Shown here piece after piece: positions 1 through 8,012 of a stretch of 64,000 nucleotides of DNA. The stretch covers positions 3,611,001 through 3,675,000 of the forward strand of contig NZ_CP051677.1 of NCBI RefSeq assembly GCF_012849055.1, given 5' to 3'. Both the position numbers and the translations under genes were made by a program. The notes under the pieces were generated by a model. The model had not been told where the DNA came from. It ran no database searches and saw only the letters and a program-made list of their open reading frames with translations. The stretch's first letter is position 1, and every line of letters starts with the position of its first letter. The DNA comes from Spirosoma rhododendri. Lineage in GTDB: Bacteria > Bacteroidota > Bacteroidia > Cytophagales > Spirosomataceae.

Positions 1-768
1 GTACACCTGACCGGTGACGTCCCGAATGGGCGTGTAGGAAATGTTGTAATAATTGTCGTTGAGTACCCCGTTCTGCACAATCTTGACCAGCGATGCCGGA
101 GATATAAACGGCACACCCGTAGTGAACACCTCGTCCAGAATGGTCAGGAAGGGCTGTCCCTCGCTAAGCAGTTCGGGCATGGCTTCCCGCAGGGGTAAGC
201 CTTCCACGCCGGGGCCCTTACCGACAATATCAATAAAGGTCTGGTTGGGGTATTCGATCACCAGATCGCGCCCCACGAAAAGGCCGATACCAGCGGGGGC
301 TGCCGCAATCAGGCTCCGCAACTTGGCTTCGCTCTCCTCCAGTTTCCGGTGAGCTACCACCTGCTGAGTCACTTCCTGAGCCACACCCGCAAGGCGCTGT
401 AAATCACCAGCCGCTGTGAAATAAGCTCTTCCTTGAAAACGTACCCACCGCACCACTCCATCATCTACCCCAATGGTGCGATAGGTCTGGTCATAGATCC
501 CATCTGACTGAGGATCTAGTGACTGCTCTACAGCTGCGTTAACGCGCTGCATATCATCGGGATGAATATACTGAATCGCCTGCTCGTAGGGAATGAAATT
601 GGTTTCAGCAATTCCGTACAGGGCCTGGCTCCGCTTGTCCCAATTGACCAGACCTGAGACTGGATCAAAATCCCAGACGCCGAGTCCGGCTGCTTGAAGG
701 ACAAAATCAATGTCTAACTGCTGGTGTAAGTTGCGGGAGGAATCAAACGACGATTGGTGGTCGGTCAT
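1..768 (-). CDS. PAS-domain sensor histidine kinase, N-terminal part (cut by window edge)
   Basis: The reading frame starts with ATG (start MTDHQSSFDS) and stays open for 256 codons to the first base of the window, so the C-terminal part, presumably the kinase core, is missing. The visible part holds a PAS fold with a PAC segment (around residues 20-130, VWDFDPVSGLVNWDKRS and IHPDDMQRV) and a second PAS domain beginning near residue 145. The same N-terminal pattern (AAxxGxWDxD, then IHPDD or VHPDD) opens the two full-length kinases at 3084 and 43984, so this is probably a paralogue with the same cytoplasmic sensing role. No membrane segment or signal peptide is seen. Kinase activity is inferred from the paralogues only. 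Confidence 0.85.
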   Translation of the reverse strand, partial: MTDHQSSFDSSRNLHQQLDIDFVLQAAGLGVWDFDPVSGLVNWDKRSQALYGIAETNFIPYEQAIQYIHPDDMQRVNAAVEQSLDPQSDGIYDQTYRTIGVDDGVVRWVRFQGRAYFTAAGDLQRLAGVAQEVTQQVVAHRKLEESEAKLRSLIAAAPAGIGLFVGRDLVIEYPNQTFIDIVGKGPGVEGLPLREAMPELLSEGQPFLTILDEVFTTGVPFISPASLVKIVQNGVLNDNYYNISYTPIRDVTGQVY

Positions 769-963
769 AGGTATCGGAGTGCATAGTTGGCACTACGTAG
801 GTGAACAAATTCGATGAAAGGGTACCTGCCAGCCGCGCGTATATAGTATGCAGTAGAGACACGGCTGGTTGTTTAGGAGTGACGCGAATGAAGTCACAGC
901 AGTAGATAAGCTTCGTCAAGGGTGTTGCCGGTACACAAGGCCCGGCCATTAGACCAGGCTTTC

Positions 964-1122
964 TTATTTCTTATCTATCGTTGCTTCAAGTATTCGACTC
1001 AACTCATCTCCTGCAATATCGGCTAGACTGGTCCTCTCTGCCTTGTTCTTCTTTCTGATAAGCTGTAATTCCAGCAGTTTATCGTGAGCCTTATCCGTGA
1101 TTGCAATTGTCAGCTTTTTCAT
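964..1122 (-). CDS. Small basic protein, possible ribbon-helix-helix-like DNA-binding protein
   Basis: A 52-residue frame (start MKKLTIAITDKAHDKLLELQ) reads away from the KilA-N gene at 1228, sharing its intergenic region. A short beta-strand-like start (KKLTIAIT) followed by two predicted helices, the second beginning after the basic stretch RKKNKAERTS, is the layout of CopG/Arc-type ribbon-helix-helix repressors and antitoxins. I see the secondary-structure pattern only; no family assignment is certain. Placed back-to-back with a KilA-N gene whose start codon touches a perfect inverted repeat, it could be the regulator of that operator. Confidence 0.5.
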   Translation of the reverse strand: MKKLTIAITDKAHDKLLELQLIRKKNKAERTSLADIAGDELSRILEATIDKK

Positions 1123-1181
1123 GGCGCTAATCTATTACTATGAGTTGTAGTAAAAAATAGTTAATAAAACATTTTGTTGCT

Positions 1182-1227
1182 AACTATAGATTGTTGTGAT
1201 TTGTGACAATTACAACAATCTATAGTT
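1182..1227. promoter_or_regulatory. Perfect 16-bp inverted repeat touching the KilA-N start codon
   Basis: Arms AACTATAGATTGTTGT (1182-1197) and ACAACAATCTATAGTT (1212-1227) are exact reverse complements with a 14-nt spacer. The right arm ends on the base before the ATG at 1228. It could be an operator for the KilA-N protein or the small divergent protein, or an mRNA hairpin hiding the ribosome binding region. Confidence 0.75.
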
Positions 1228-1836
1228 ATGAATAGTCAAATAATCAAGTTCTCTTACGAAGGACAGGAGGTCGAGTTCGACACTAGTGATCCAAAACTGA
1301 TGGTTAATGCAACCGAGGTGGCAAAAATTTTCGGCAAGCTAACGGCCGATTTTTTTCGCTTGGATCAGACTAAAGCATTCATCAACGAGTGTCTGAATTA
1401 TGGGAATTCCCATAATTCAGACGGCGAAAAAAACGGGCATTCCCGTTTTTTAGGTATCAATAACCAAGATGATTTATACACGTCACGACGACGCTCTGGC
1501 ACATGGATGCACCGAATTCTTGCGCTAAAATTTGCTGCCTGGCTTGACCCACGCTTTGAATTATGGGTGTACCTGACCATCGATCAAATTATCCAAGGTC
1601 AGCATCCTCTACCAATTGAGCTACTGGCCGAGCGAAAGCAGATTCTGAACGAACGCAATTTCGATGTAGAAGAGGCCAAACGAACGGAAGCTGAATTGTT
1701 GGAGAGCGATGTATTCCGTCGCTGGCAGGAACAACAAGGCCGAATCAAGTCAAGCAATACGAAGCTAAAAGCCTTTGACAGAAAGGTGATGGTTCAACTG
1801 GATATGTTTTCTAAGCCGCCAGTCAAGCAGGAGTAA
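1228..1836 (+). CDS. KilA-N domain protein
   Basis: The 202-residue protein carries a KilA-N DNA-binding domain over roughly residues 20-125. The family landmarks are visible: LMVNATEVAKIFGK, then FFRLDQTKAFI, then the core SGTWMHRILALKFAAWLDPRFELWV. The C-terminal 75 residues are a charged helix (LLAERKQILNERNFDVEEAKRTE). KilA-N proteins are common in phages and mobile elements and are thought to bind DNA; the role here is unknown. The ATG start follows directly on a perfect inverted repeat. The stretch between the two conserved blocks, about residues 55-75, is encoded by a 32-bp perfect palindrome and a second hairpin, which looks like an in-frame insertion. Three hairpins follow the stop codon. 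Confidence 0.85.
   Translation: MNSQIIKFSYEGQEVEFDTSDPKLMVNATEVAKIFGKLTADFFRLDQTKAFINECLNYGNSHNSDGEKNGHSRFLGINNQDDLYTSRRRSGTWMHRILALKFAAWLDPRFELWVYLTIDQIIQGQHPLPIELLAERKQILNERNFDVEEAKRTEAELLESDVFRRWQEQQGRIKSSNTKLKAFDRKVMVQLDMFSKPPVKQE
1391..1451. repeat. Two adjacent palindromes inside the KilA-N coding sequence
   Basis: Positions 1391-1422 form a perfect 32-bp palindrome centred on GAATTC. Positions 1428-1451 form a second inverted repeat, AAAAAACGGG / CCCGTTTTTT, with a 4-nt loop. Both lie in frame in the variable part of the KilA-N domain and encode YGNSHNSDGEKNGHSRF. Confidence 0.85.
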
Positions 1837-1849
1837 ATTGAAAAAAAGA

Positions 1850-1952
1850 GGGGAGTTTTAACCTTAGGGTTAAAACTCCCCTTGGCGGAAGGCATATTAC
1901 TTACTCTTAGGAGTAAGTAATAAAAAAAGCCCGGCTGCTCGAACAGCCGGGC
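1850..1952. terminator. Three consecutive hairpins after the KilA-N gene
   Basis: Hairpin 1 is at 1850-1881 (arms GGGGAGTTTTAACC / GGTTAAAACTCCCC, loop TTAG). Hairpin 2 is at 1897-1920 (TTACTTACTC / GAGTAAGTAA, loop TTAG again). Hairpin 3 is at 1929-1952 (GCCCGGCTG / CAGCCGGGC) and is preceded by an A-run on the plus strand, so it would terminate minus-strand transcripts. The first two share the same tetraloop sequence. Confidence 0.6.
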
Positions 1953-1998
1953 CAGAAGTCAAACCGAAGTTTAACCACTCATTGAGCGTATCAAATTT

Positions 1999-2286
1999 AT
2001 GACTAATTACTTTAAGGGCAACGCGCCCATCATGTTCCAGCACCCGACTTCGGGCAAGCATGTCAACATCGAGCCCATGCTGCGGGCCATGTTCGAACTC
2101 TCCGATCAGGCGCAGGCTCAGCGCGATACGCCCCAAGTACTAGCCGAACTGGTCGAAAATGCCATCCGGATGCTAGGTACGCGGGTGCCGGCGATGGAAG
2201 CCGATCAGGCCGTCGATTACAACCAGACCATGACGCAGCTTTATGACCTGCGCGATATGTTCAACGCCATGTTTGTCACCCAATAA
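1999..2286 (+). CDS. Hypothetical protein, 95 aa, paralogue of the 2610 gene
   Basis: I do not recognise the family. The protein is helix-rich, with an N-terminal FQHPTSGKHVNIEPMLRAM segment and a C-terminal QLYDLRDMFNAMFVTQ segment. The latter matches NLYADLHKLEDMFLATT of the gene at 2610 in spacing and in the LYxDLxxxxDMF pattern, so the two are diverged copies. A 51-residue coiled-coil-like gene starts 12 bases downstream and probably shares the transcript. No signal peptide or membrane segment is present. GC content is like the chromosome. Confidence 0.7.
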   Translation: MTNYFKGNAPIMFQHPTSGKHVNIEPMLRAMFELSDQAQAQRDTPQVLAELVENAIRMLGTRVPAMEADQAVDYNQTMTQLYDLRDMFNAMFVTQ

Positions 2287-2298
2287 TCCACCGGTATC

Positions 2299-2454
2299 AT
2301 GGCTAAAAACACCACCAGAGCGCAGGTTGAAGGGCAGATTGCCCGCCTGGAGCAGAAGCTCATCATTATGAAAAGCAAGGCCGATCTGCTCAGCAAGGGC
2401 ATTACCTATACGGAGGAGAAACTAAGCAAACTCCGCCAGCAGCTGACTACGTAA
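2299..2454 (+). CDS. Small coiled-coil-like protein, 51 aa
   Basis: The frame begins with ATG and encodes MAKNTTRAQVEGQIARLEQK followed by a continuous charged helix ending LSKLRQQLTT. Leucine and isoleucine spacing suggests a coiled coil. It starts 12 bases after the preceding 95-residue gene and is followed by a stem-loop at 2476-2506, so the two form a small unit. Function unknown. Confidence 0.55.
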   Translation: MAKNTTRAQVEGQIARLEQKLIIMKSKADLLSKGITYTEEKLSKLRQQLTT

Positions 2455-2475
2455 TCAAAAACCGCCCCCAGTAGC

Positions 2476-2506
2476 AACGAACCCGGTCAACTGGCTGGGT
2501 TCGTTT
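2476..2506 (+). terminator. Stem-loop terminator
   Basis: Arms AACGAACCC and GGGTTCGTT flank a 12-nt loop and are followed by a short T-rich stretch, just after the small coiled-coil gene. Confidence 0.6.
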
Positions 2507-2609
2507 CATTTGGCTATTTCAAGTAAACGATATATAAAAACTAAAACATATTGAATATTATTGCTGTACAAACATTAATACGTTTTAATTCACTAGCAGT
2601 GCTCCGCGT

Positions 2610-2891
2610 ATGCGTACAACCGATCCCACCCGGGTTTCTGAGCCCCAAACCAACCTGCGTGTCGATGTCGAACCCTTCCTGACGCTTCTAAACCAACTCG
2701 ACATGCCCCCCGGCTCGCCCATCGGCGCAGGCGGAGCGGCCCTGATCCGCCAGACCATCCGCGTACTGACCACCTCCGTCATCGACCCGCAGGTACACTC
2801 ACCCGTCGACATGGCTAATCTGTACGCCGACCTGCACAAACTCGAGGATATGTTTCTGGCTACTACCAGCCAGCCGCAGGATAACGAGTGA
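2610..2891 (+). CDS. Hypothetical protein, 93 aa, paralogue of the 1999 gene
   Basis: Family not recognised. The N-terminal half (VDVEPFLTLLNQLDMPPGS) and the C-terminal helix (NLYADLHKLEDMF) correspond in order and spacing to the 95-residue protein at 1999, which gives confidence that both are real genes. A proline- and glycine-rich loop (MPPGSPIGAGGAALI) separates the two helical parts. No transmembrane segment is seen. The next gene downstream is the PAS kinase starting at 3084; nothing ties the two functionally. Confidence 0.65.
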   Translation: MRTTDPTRVSEPQTNLRVDVEPFLTLLNQLDMPPGSPIGAGGAALIRQTIRVLTTSVIDPQVHSPVDMANLYADLHKLEDMFLATTSQPQDNE

Positions 2892-3083
2892 AACCGAAGC
2901 CTGGCAACCGCCGGGCTGTTTTTGTTTTCAGGGGAATCAGGGACATCAGGGGGCGCTTTTTTTATATAATCGACTGCCTGCTATTTATTTTCTACGCCGG
3001 GTTGGCCCGGTTGTCGTGCCTTATCGGTCGGTGTGGTCTGTTGTTGTATATTTGGTTTTCTTTCTACGACCGTACCTACCGTA

Positions 3084-5495
3084 ATGGCTGATCTGACTAA
3101 CTCGCCCGAGTCTACGTTTGAAGCTGAAAATAGACGACTGACCTTTGCCCTGGCAGCGGCCGGGGTAGGGACCTGGGACCTGGATATTGCCAACCAGCGT
3201 GTCTGGTGGGACGACCGTTGTAAGCAGCTCTACGGCGTCGAGCGGGAATACGTGGTGCCTTATCAGGATGTACTATCGTACATACACCCCGATGACCGGG
3301 CGCGTGTCGATCAGGCGGTGCAGCGCGCCATTCAGCCGGCCTCCGGCGGGGCCTACGACATTGAGTTTCGCACGGCCGGTGCTGGCAAGAAGCCGCTGCG
3401 CTGGCTGCACTGCCGGGGGCAGGCTTATTTTGATCCGCAGGGCCAGCCAATCCGGTTCGCCGGCACCGCACAGGACATAACCGAACGGATACTGGCCGAG
3501 CAAAGGACAGCCTCCGCCCAGCAGCAGATCCTGCATTCGTTTGCCGAATCGCCGGTTGGTATTGCCCTTATCGATCGGCATGAACTAAGGTTTCAAATGG
3601 CTAACGCCTTATATGGGCGGCTGGTGGGCCGGGAGCCCGACCAGCTGGTAGGTAAGCCGCTGCTGGAGGCCTTGCCTGAACTGAAGGGCCAGGGTTTCGA
3701 TGACCTACTCCGGCAGGTGCTGGCCAGCGGCACCCCGTTCGCGGCCAGCGAAGTCGCCGTCGATTTGATTCGGCAGGGTCAGCTCGAAACGATCTACGTT
3801 GATTTTAACTACCAGCCCCGGCGGGAAGCCGGTACGATTGTGGGTGTACTGGTTGTCGCTACGGACGTAACCAGCCAGGTACGATCCCGGCGGGTTATCG
3901 AGCAGAAAGAAAGTCAGCTGCGTAGTCTGGTCGACAGTGCGCCCTTTCCGATCGGCGTGTACGTAGGTCCCTACCTAACGATTCAGCTGGCCAATTCTGC
4001 CCTGATCGCTATCTGGGGTAAGGGATCCGACGTAATTGGCAGACCGTACGCGGAGGTCCTGCCTGAACTAAATCCGGCTATCATCGCCCAGTTACTGGGG
4101 GTCTATGCCACCGGGCAACCCGTTTACCAGCGGGGTCAGCGCATCGATCTGCTGGTGGACGGGCAGTGGCAATCGATGTATTTCGATTACAGCTTTACCC
4201 CCCTGCGGGATGACGATAACCAGGTATATGGGGTTATGAGTACGGCGTTCGATGTAACGCCTGCTATTCAGGTTCGGCAGGCCCTGCAACGCAGTGAACA
4301 GCGGTTTCGGGCCCTGGTGGAAGAAGCCCCCGTGGCTACCTGCCTGTTTACCGGACCTACGATGCAGATCGAAGTGGCCAATCGGCCCATGATTGCTGTA
4401 TGGGGTAAAGATGAGTCCGTACTAGGCAAAGCCCTCGTCGACGCGGTACCGGAACTGAAGGGGCAGCCCTTTCTGGCTATACTGGATGAGGTATTCAGAA
4501 CGGGGCAGCCTTACTCGTCCCGCAACGCCCGGGCGGAACTGGAAGTCGACGGTGTGCTGGGTACCTACTACTTCGACTTCGTATACAAGCCCCTGGTTGA
4601 TTCGACCGGTGTGGTGTACGGTATCATGGACATGGCCATTGACGTTACCGAGCAGGTACTGGCCCACCAGGCGATCGAAGCGAGCGAAAGTCGTTACCGG
4701 CTGCTGGCTGCCGAACTGGACCAGCGCGTAACTGAACGCACCCAGGAGCTGCTCCACGCTAATCAGGACCTGAGCCGATCCAATGAGAACCTACTACAGT
4801 TTGCCTACATTGCCAGTCACGATTTGCAGGAGCCACTGCGTAAGATTCAATCCTTCAGTACGTTGCTGGAAGAGCGTTTCGGCGCCAACCTGGGCGAGGA
4901 CGGGCGTGACCTGCTGGAACGGATGCGTTCGGCAGGGTCCCGGATGTCGCAATTAATTAAAGATTTGCTCGTCTTTTCCCGCATTTCAACGCGTCAGCAA
5001 GCCTTTGGGTTGGTATCACTCAGCGACATCATGAAGGCTGTATTGACGACACTGGAGCTTTTGATTGACGAACGCGATGCTCAGGTGGCTATCGGCGATC
5101 TGCCCGTGATTAATGGCGACGAGTCGCAACTGAGCCAGCTCCTGCAGAACCTGTTGACCAACGCCCTGAAATTTACCCGGCCCGACCAGCGGCCGGTGAT
5201 CACCGTGACGGCTTGCCGTTGCGAACGTAGTGCACTGCCGGTTCAGTTGCGCCCAAACAGTCCGGTTAACCAGTTTTGGCAGCTCGACGTAACCGATCAG
5301 GGTATCGGTTTCGAGCAGAAATACACGGATCGTATTTTCCAGGTTTTTCAACGCCTGCATGGGAAACAGCAGTATGCCGGAACGGGCGTAGGCCTGGCAA
5401 TCTGCCAGCGCGTAGTCGAAAATCATGGCGGTTGTATCGTCGCCCGCAGTGAACCGGGGCAAGGTGCAACATTCACCGTTTACCTACCTGCCTAA
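3084..5495 (+). CDS. Multi-PAS sensor histidine kinase
   Basis: About 803 residues. I place the start at MADLTNSPES, because the paralogues at 43984 and 768 begin the same way and the upstream in-frame codons encode an unrelated cysteine-rich stretch. Four PAS units follow in order: a PAS/PAC pair near residues 20-135 (WDLDIANQRVWWDDRCKQLYG) and three repeats, each containing the pattern (A/V)xPELxGQxF or VLPELNPA. The HisKA box is ASHDLQEPLRK with the phospho-acceptor His at about residue 579. The HATPase region shows NLLTNALKFT, DQGIGF and GTGVGLAICQRV. No membrane helix is present, so sensing is cytoplasmic. The receiver-like gene at 5638 lies 142 bases downstream and could be a partner. 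The signal is unknown. Confidence 0.9.
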   Translation: MADLTNSPESTFEAENRRLTFALAAAGVGTWDLDIANQRVWWDDRCKQLYGVEREYVVPYQDVLSYIHPDDRARVDQAVQRAIQPASGGAYDIEFRTAGAGKKPLRWLHCRGQAYFDPQGQPIRFAGTAQDITERILAEQRTASAQQQILHSFAESPVGIALIDRHELRFQMANALYGRLVGREPDQLVGKPLLEALPELKGQGFDDLLRQVLASGTPFAASEVAVDLIRQGQLETIYVDFNYQPRREAGTIVGVLVVATDVTSQVRSRRVIEQKESQLRSLVDSAPFPIGVYVGPYLTIQLANSALIAIWGKGSDVIGRPYAEVLPELNPAIIAQLLGVYATGQPVYQRGQRIDLLVDGQWQSMYFDYSFTPLRDDDNQVYGVMSTAFDVTPAIQVRQALQRSEQRFRALVEEAPVATCLFTGPTMQIEVANRPMIAVWGKDESVLGKALVDAVPELKGQPFLAILDEVFRTGQPYSSRNARAELEVDGVLGTYYFDFVYKPLVDSTGVVYGIMDMAIDVTEQVLAHQAIEASESRYRLLAAELDQRVTERTQELLHANQDLSRSNENLLQFAYIASHDLQEPLRKIQSFSTLLEERFGANLGEDGRDLLERMRSAGSRMSQLIKDLLVFSRISTRQQAFGLVSLSDIMKAVLTTLELLIDERDAQVAIGDLPVINGDESQLSQLLQNLLTNALKFTRPDQRPVITVTACRCERSALPVQLRPNSPVNQFWQLDVTDQGIGFEQKYTDRIFQVFQRLHGKQQYAGTGVGLAICQRVVENHGGCIVARSEPGQGATFTVYLPA

Positions 5496-5637
5496 CCAAC
5501 AAAATGGTTGCCTGGCAGCTGCATCCATTAAGTAATGGCGGGGGCAGTGCCTATTAAAAGTAAACTGTTAGGTAGGTAACGTTGTTAACCTAATTCACTC
5601 GCAGATATTTATCGGCTCAGTGAATTAACTGATCGAT

Positions 5638-6060
5638 ATGTATATGTCTATACACCCAATTATCTTCGTCGACAATGATGAAGACGAGGATATGTTGATT
5701 GGTGGTATGCTTCGGGATCTTGCGCCGACTCATCCATTACTTCGTTTTTCTACGGCTGCCGCAGCCTTGGCCCATTTGAAGGTGGGTAATTCCCAGCCCT
5801 TTCTGATCCTTTGCGAAATCAACCTGCCGGGCATGAATGGCTTGGAATTACGGAAGGCTCTGCTGGCCGATGAGAAGCTAAGGAAAAAAGCAATTCCGTT
5901 TATTTTCCTGACCAATCCAATCAGTCCGGTCACTGTTGAAGAGGTTTACGAATTGCAGGTCCAGGGCTTGCTGGAGAAAAAGCTAACGTTAACTGAGCAG
6001 CGCCACGATCTCCAGTTAATCATTGCTTATTGGTCCCACTGCCGACGTCCCAATACATAA
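5638..6060 (+). CDS. Receiver-domain protein with Glu at the phospho-acceptor position
   Basis: The 140-residue protein is a single CheY-like receiver domain without output domain. The acidic cluster DNDEDED (residues 12-18) and the lysine in LLEKKLT fit the fold. At the end of beta-3 it reads LILCEINLPGMNG, where the usual motif is LLDxxLPGMxG, so residue 60 is Glu and not Asp. Such a change often mimics the phosphorylated state or removes phospho-control. It lies downstream of the PAS kinase at 3084 on the same strand. The start could also be the second ATG, two codons later. Role inferred as a phosphorylation-independent or constitutively active adaptor. Confidence 0.8.
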   Translation: MYMSIHPIIFVDNDEDEDMLIGGMLRDLAPTHPLLRFSTAAAALAHLKVGNSQPFLILCEINLPGMNGLELRKALLADEKLRKKAIPFIFLTNPISPVTVEEVYELQVQGLLEKKLTLTEQRHDLQLIIAYWSHCRRPNT

Positions 6061-6122
6061 TCGTAAGCTTAGCCCGACCATTCATTTTCCCTACCTTGTA
6101 GCTAGCTAACGAACCAAAGTCA

Positions 6123-6362
6123 ATGGAAAAGAGCCGGGTTTATCAATCGCAGGTCAATACAGGGCTCAGCCAACTGGCCGAGCGGGCTGAAGAACTAACG
6201 ATCAGACACAGCGTGCGGGAAAACGTACAGCTGACTGGTGAACAGGAGGCTTTCGGTGTAATCGGACTAACAGGCATAAACCTTTGTTTCGTGCGAAGTG
6301 ACCCCAAGAAATGGACACTCGATTTAGATAAGCACACGGTTATACAAGACAATAGCTTATAG
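6123..6362 (+). CDS. Hypothetical protein, 79 aa
   Basis: Not recognised. The sequence starts MEKSRVYQSQVNTGLSQLAE, has a charged helical first half and ends in a short beta-rich part (GVIGLTGINLCFVRSD). No signal peptide or membrane helix. It follows the receiver gene by 62 bases on the same strand and may be co-transcribed. The evidence for coding is only an open frame of typical codon use in a gap between genes. Confidence 0.45.
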   Translation: MEKSRVYQSQVNTGLSQLAERAEELTIRHSVRENVQLTGEQEAFGVIGLTGINLCFVRSDPKKWTLDLDKHTVIQDNSL

Positions 6363-6430
6363 AGCCGGTCTTTAACTGCCAATCGGCAGTATTGCCTGGT
6401 GTTGTGGAAGCCCTCCTGATCTTGAACAGG

Positions 6431-7075
6431 CTACTCACTGAGCACAAAGGTTACTGTTCGTAATCCCCCATCGATACACCTGTCTTTGATGATCAGGCCC
6501 GTGTCTTCGTTAAAAAGGCGATCTCCAATGATGGGCAGGCTGCCAAAGCTTTTATGAAAGGCCCGAATACTGTTGAAACAAATTTCCAGCTGGGCCATGT
6601 ATTCTATCGCTACATCGGCATCTTCGTACCAGTTAAGTGCCTTGGAGCGGTGCTTGATGCTGACCAGCATCCGCTCGGAAAATAAAAATTGGATATGCCA
6701 CTTATCAATGATCCACCGGGTATCACGGTGGGTATCGACAACAGAACTCTGGTAGTCAGTACGCATTTGATTTGATTGATTAAGTGAGAACGGGGTATTG
6801 AAAAAGGCGGTGTTAAGAGCTGGTTGTAGCCAGTAGTGCCGCTCCCAAACAGCCCGTTTATAGCGCTGTAGTGGTCTCTTAAACTGGCTAGGAGACAGTG
6901 GGTCATCCACTGGTTTTGGCTGCAACTCATCTCTCTGGTCGACGGGGTTCGATACAATAAACAGGGAGCTTACCTGGGCTGAAGCGCGCGTAAAGGTAAG
7001 AGGGGGCTTAAACGGCATATTCAGCGGTGATGAATTGTCTGCCGACGCAGGATTACAAACCGCTGATACAACCAT
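6431..7075 (-). CDS. Hypothetical protein, 214 aa
   Basis: Not recognised. The N-terminal 70 residues are low-complexity, rich in Pro and Ser. The C-terminal 130 residues look folded (HRDTRWIIDKWHIQFLFSER, then LEICFNSIRAFHKSFGS and GLIIKDRCIDGG). No membrane segment is seen. It is convergent with the short gene at 6123 and divergent from the resolvase at 7378. Its ATG start is a guess, since the N-terminal part is poor in recognisable structure and a later start is possible. Confidence 0.5.
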   Translation of the reverse strand: MVVSAVCNPASADNSSPLNMPFKPPLTFTRASAQVSSLFIVSNPVDQRDELQPKPVDDPLSPSQFKRPLQRYKRAVWERHYWLQPALNTAFFNTPFSLNQSNQMRTDYQSSVVDTHRDTRWIIDKWHIQFLFSERMLVSIKHRSKALNWYEDADVAIEYMAQLEICFNSIRAFHKSFGSLPIIGDRLFNEDTGLIIKDRCIDGGLRTVTFVLSE

Positions 7076-7377
7076 CTGCTGGTAAGGTGGATTAAAGGTA
7101 CGCCTTATTTAGTAACTAAACGGCAAATAAATATATTCAGCCTATATAATTGGTAGAGATGCTACGGGTACTAACTGTCTGCGTGGGGCGCAACACCGCA
7201 GGTGTCACGAAAAATTAGTTAGGCCTGGATAAGGCGGTTCAAAAAGGTATACTTTCTGATGCCCCCGGCTCACCGGGGGCAGACGCTATCGAAAGTGCCA
7301 GTTTGAATGGTCCAAAAAGTTAGGTCAGAAAGTTTTTGCTGATTATCTTTATGAACCTACCTAAATGAACCTATTCA
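7076..7377. other. 302-bp intergenic region before the resolvase
   Basis: No gene is supported. The clearest structure is a GC-rich stem, GCCCCCGG CTCA CCGGGGGC, at about 7261-7280, flanked by ACTTTC (left) and GAAAGT (right), which extend the dyad. Because a Tn3-type resolvase starts at 7378, this region is the natural place to look for its res recombination site, but I cannot define subsites. Confidence 0.4.
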
Positions 7378-7941
7378 ATGCTTTTTGGCTACGCGCGGGT
7401 ATCGAGTGCGGATCAGAACCTCGATGTACAAATTGACACGCTGACCAGAGCGGGATGTGACCAGATCTTTCAGGAAAAGATCAGTGGGGTCGTCATTGAC
7501 CGGCCCCAGCTTGGCAAGCTACGCGCAGTGCTGCGGCCGGGTGATACAGTCGTCGTTACCCACCTCGATAGGCTGGGTCGTGATGCGATGCACATGATGC
7601 AACTAGTCAGCGACTGGGCCAAGCAGGGCATTCAGTTTCGTTCGCTGGATCTGGGTATTGACACAAAGACACTTAGCGGAAACCTAGTATTGCAAGTATT
7701 CGCGGTACTGGCTGAGTACAACCGGAATCTCATCAAGGAAAAGCAGCGAGCTGGCCAAGTACTAGCTAAAGAGCAGGGTAAGCACATGGGACGCCCGCCT
7801 GGTGTTGATGAAGAAAACTATCAAAAAGTAAAAATGGCTTACCAGAAGAAATTATCTATAAACGAGACTGTTGCCTTAACTGGAGTCAGTCTGTCGAGCG
7901 TAAAGCGTTATAGGAAAATAATCGAATCAGGAGAAGTTTGA
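7378..7941 (+). CDS. Serine recombinase of the resolvase/invertase family
   Basis: The 187 residues match the usual length of Tn3-type resolvases. The N-terminal catalytic domain begins FGYARVSSADQNLD, with the nucleophile Ser at residue 9. LRPGDTVVVTHLDRLGRD carries the conserved Arg pair of the active site, and LAEYNRNLIKEKQRAGQ forms the E-helix. The C-terminal 45 residues contain a helix-turn-helix (LSINETVALTGVSLSSVKRYRK). Such enzymes catalyse site-specific DNA resolution or inversion through a covalent phosphoserine. It sits 71 bases upstream of an AT-rich KAP NTPase gene and near a tyrosine integrase, so it is probably part of a mobile segment. Confidence 0.9.
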   Translation: MLFGYARVSSADQNLDVQIDTLTRAGCDQIFQEKISGVVIDRPQLGKLRAVLRPGDTVVVTHLDRLGRDAMHMMQLVSDWAKQGIQFRSLDLGIDTKTLSGNLVLQVFAVLAEYNRNLIKEKQRAGQVLAKEQGKHMGRPPGVDEENYQKVKMAYQKKLSINETVALTGVSLSSVKRYRKIIESGEV

Positions 7942-8012
7942 CTATATAAACAGTACTAGTTGTTTTAGTGAATTTCAATCGATTTTATAATACTTCAGCT
8001 AAGTAAATAATC

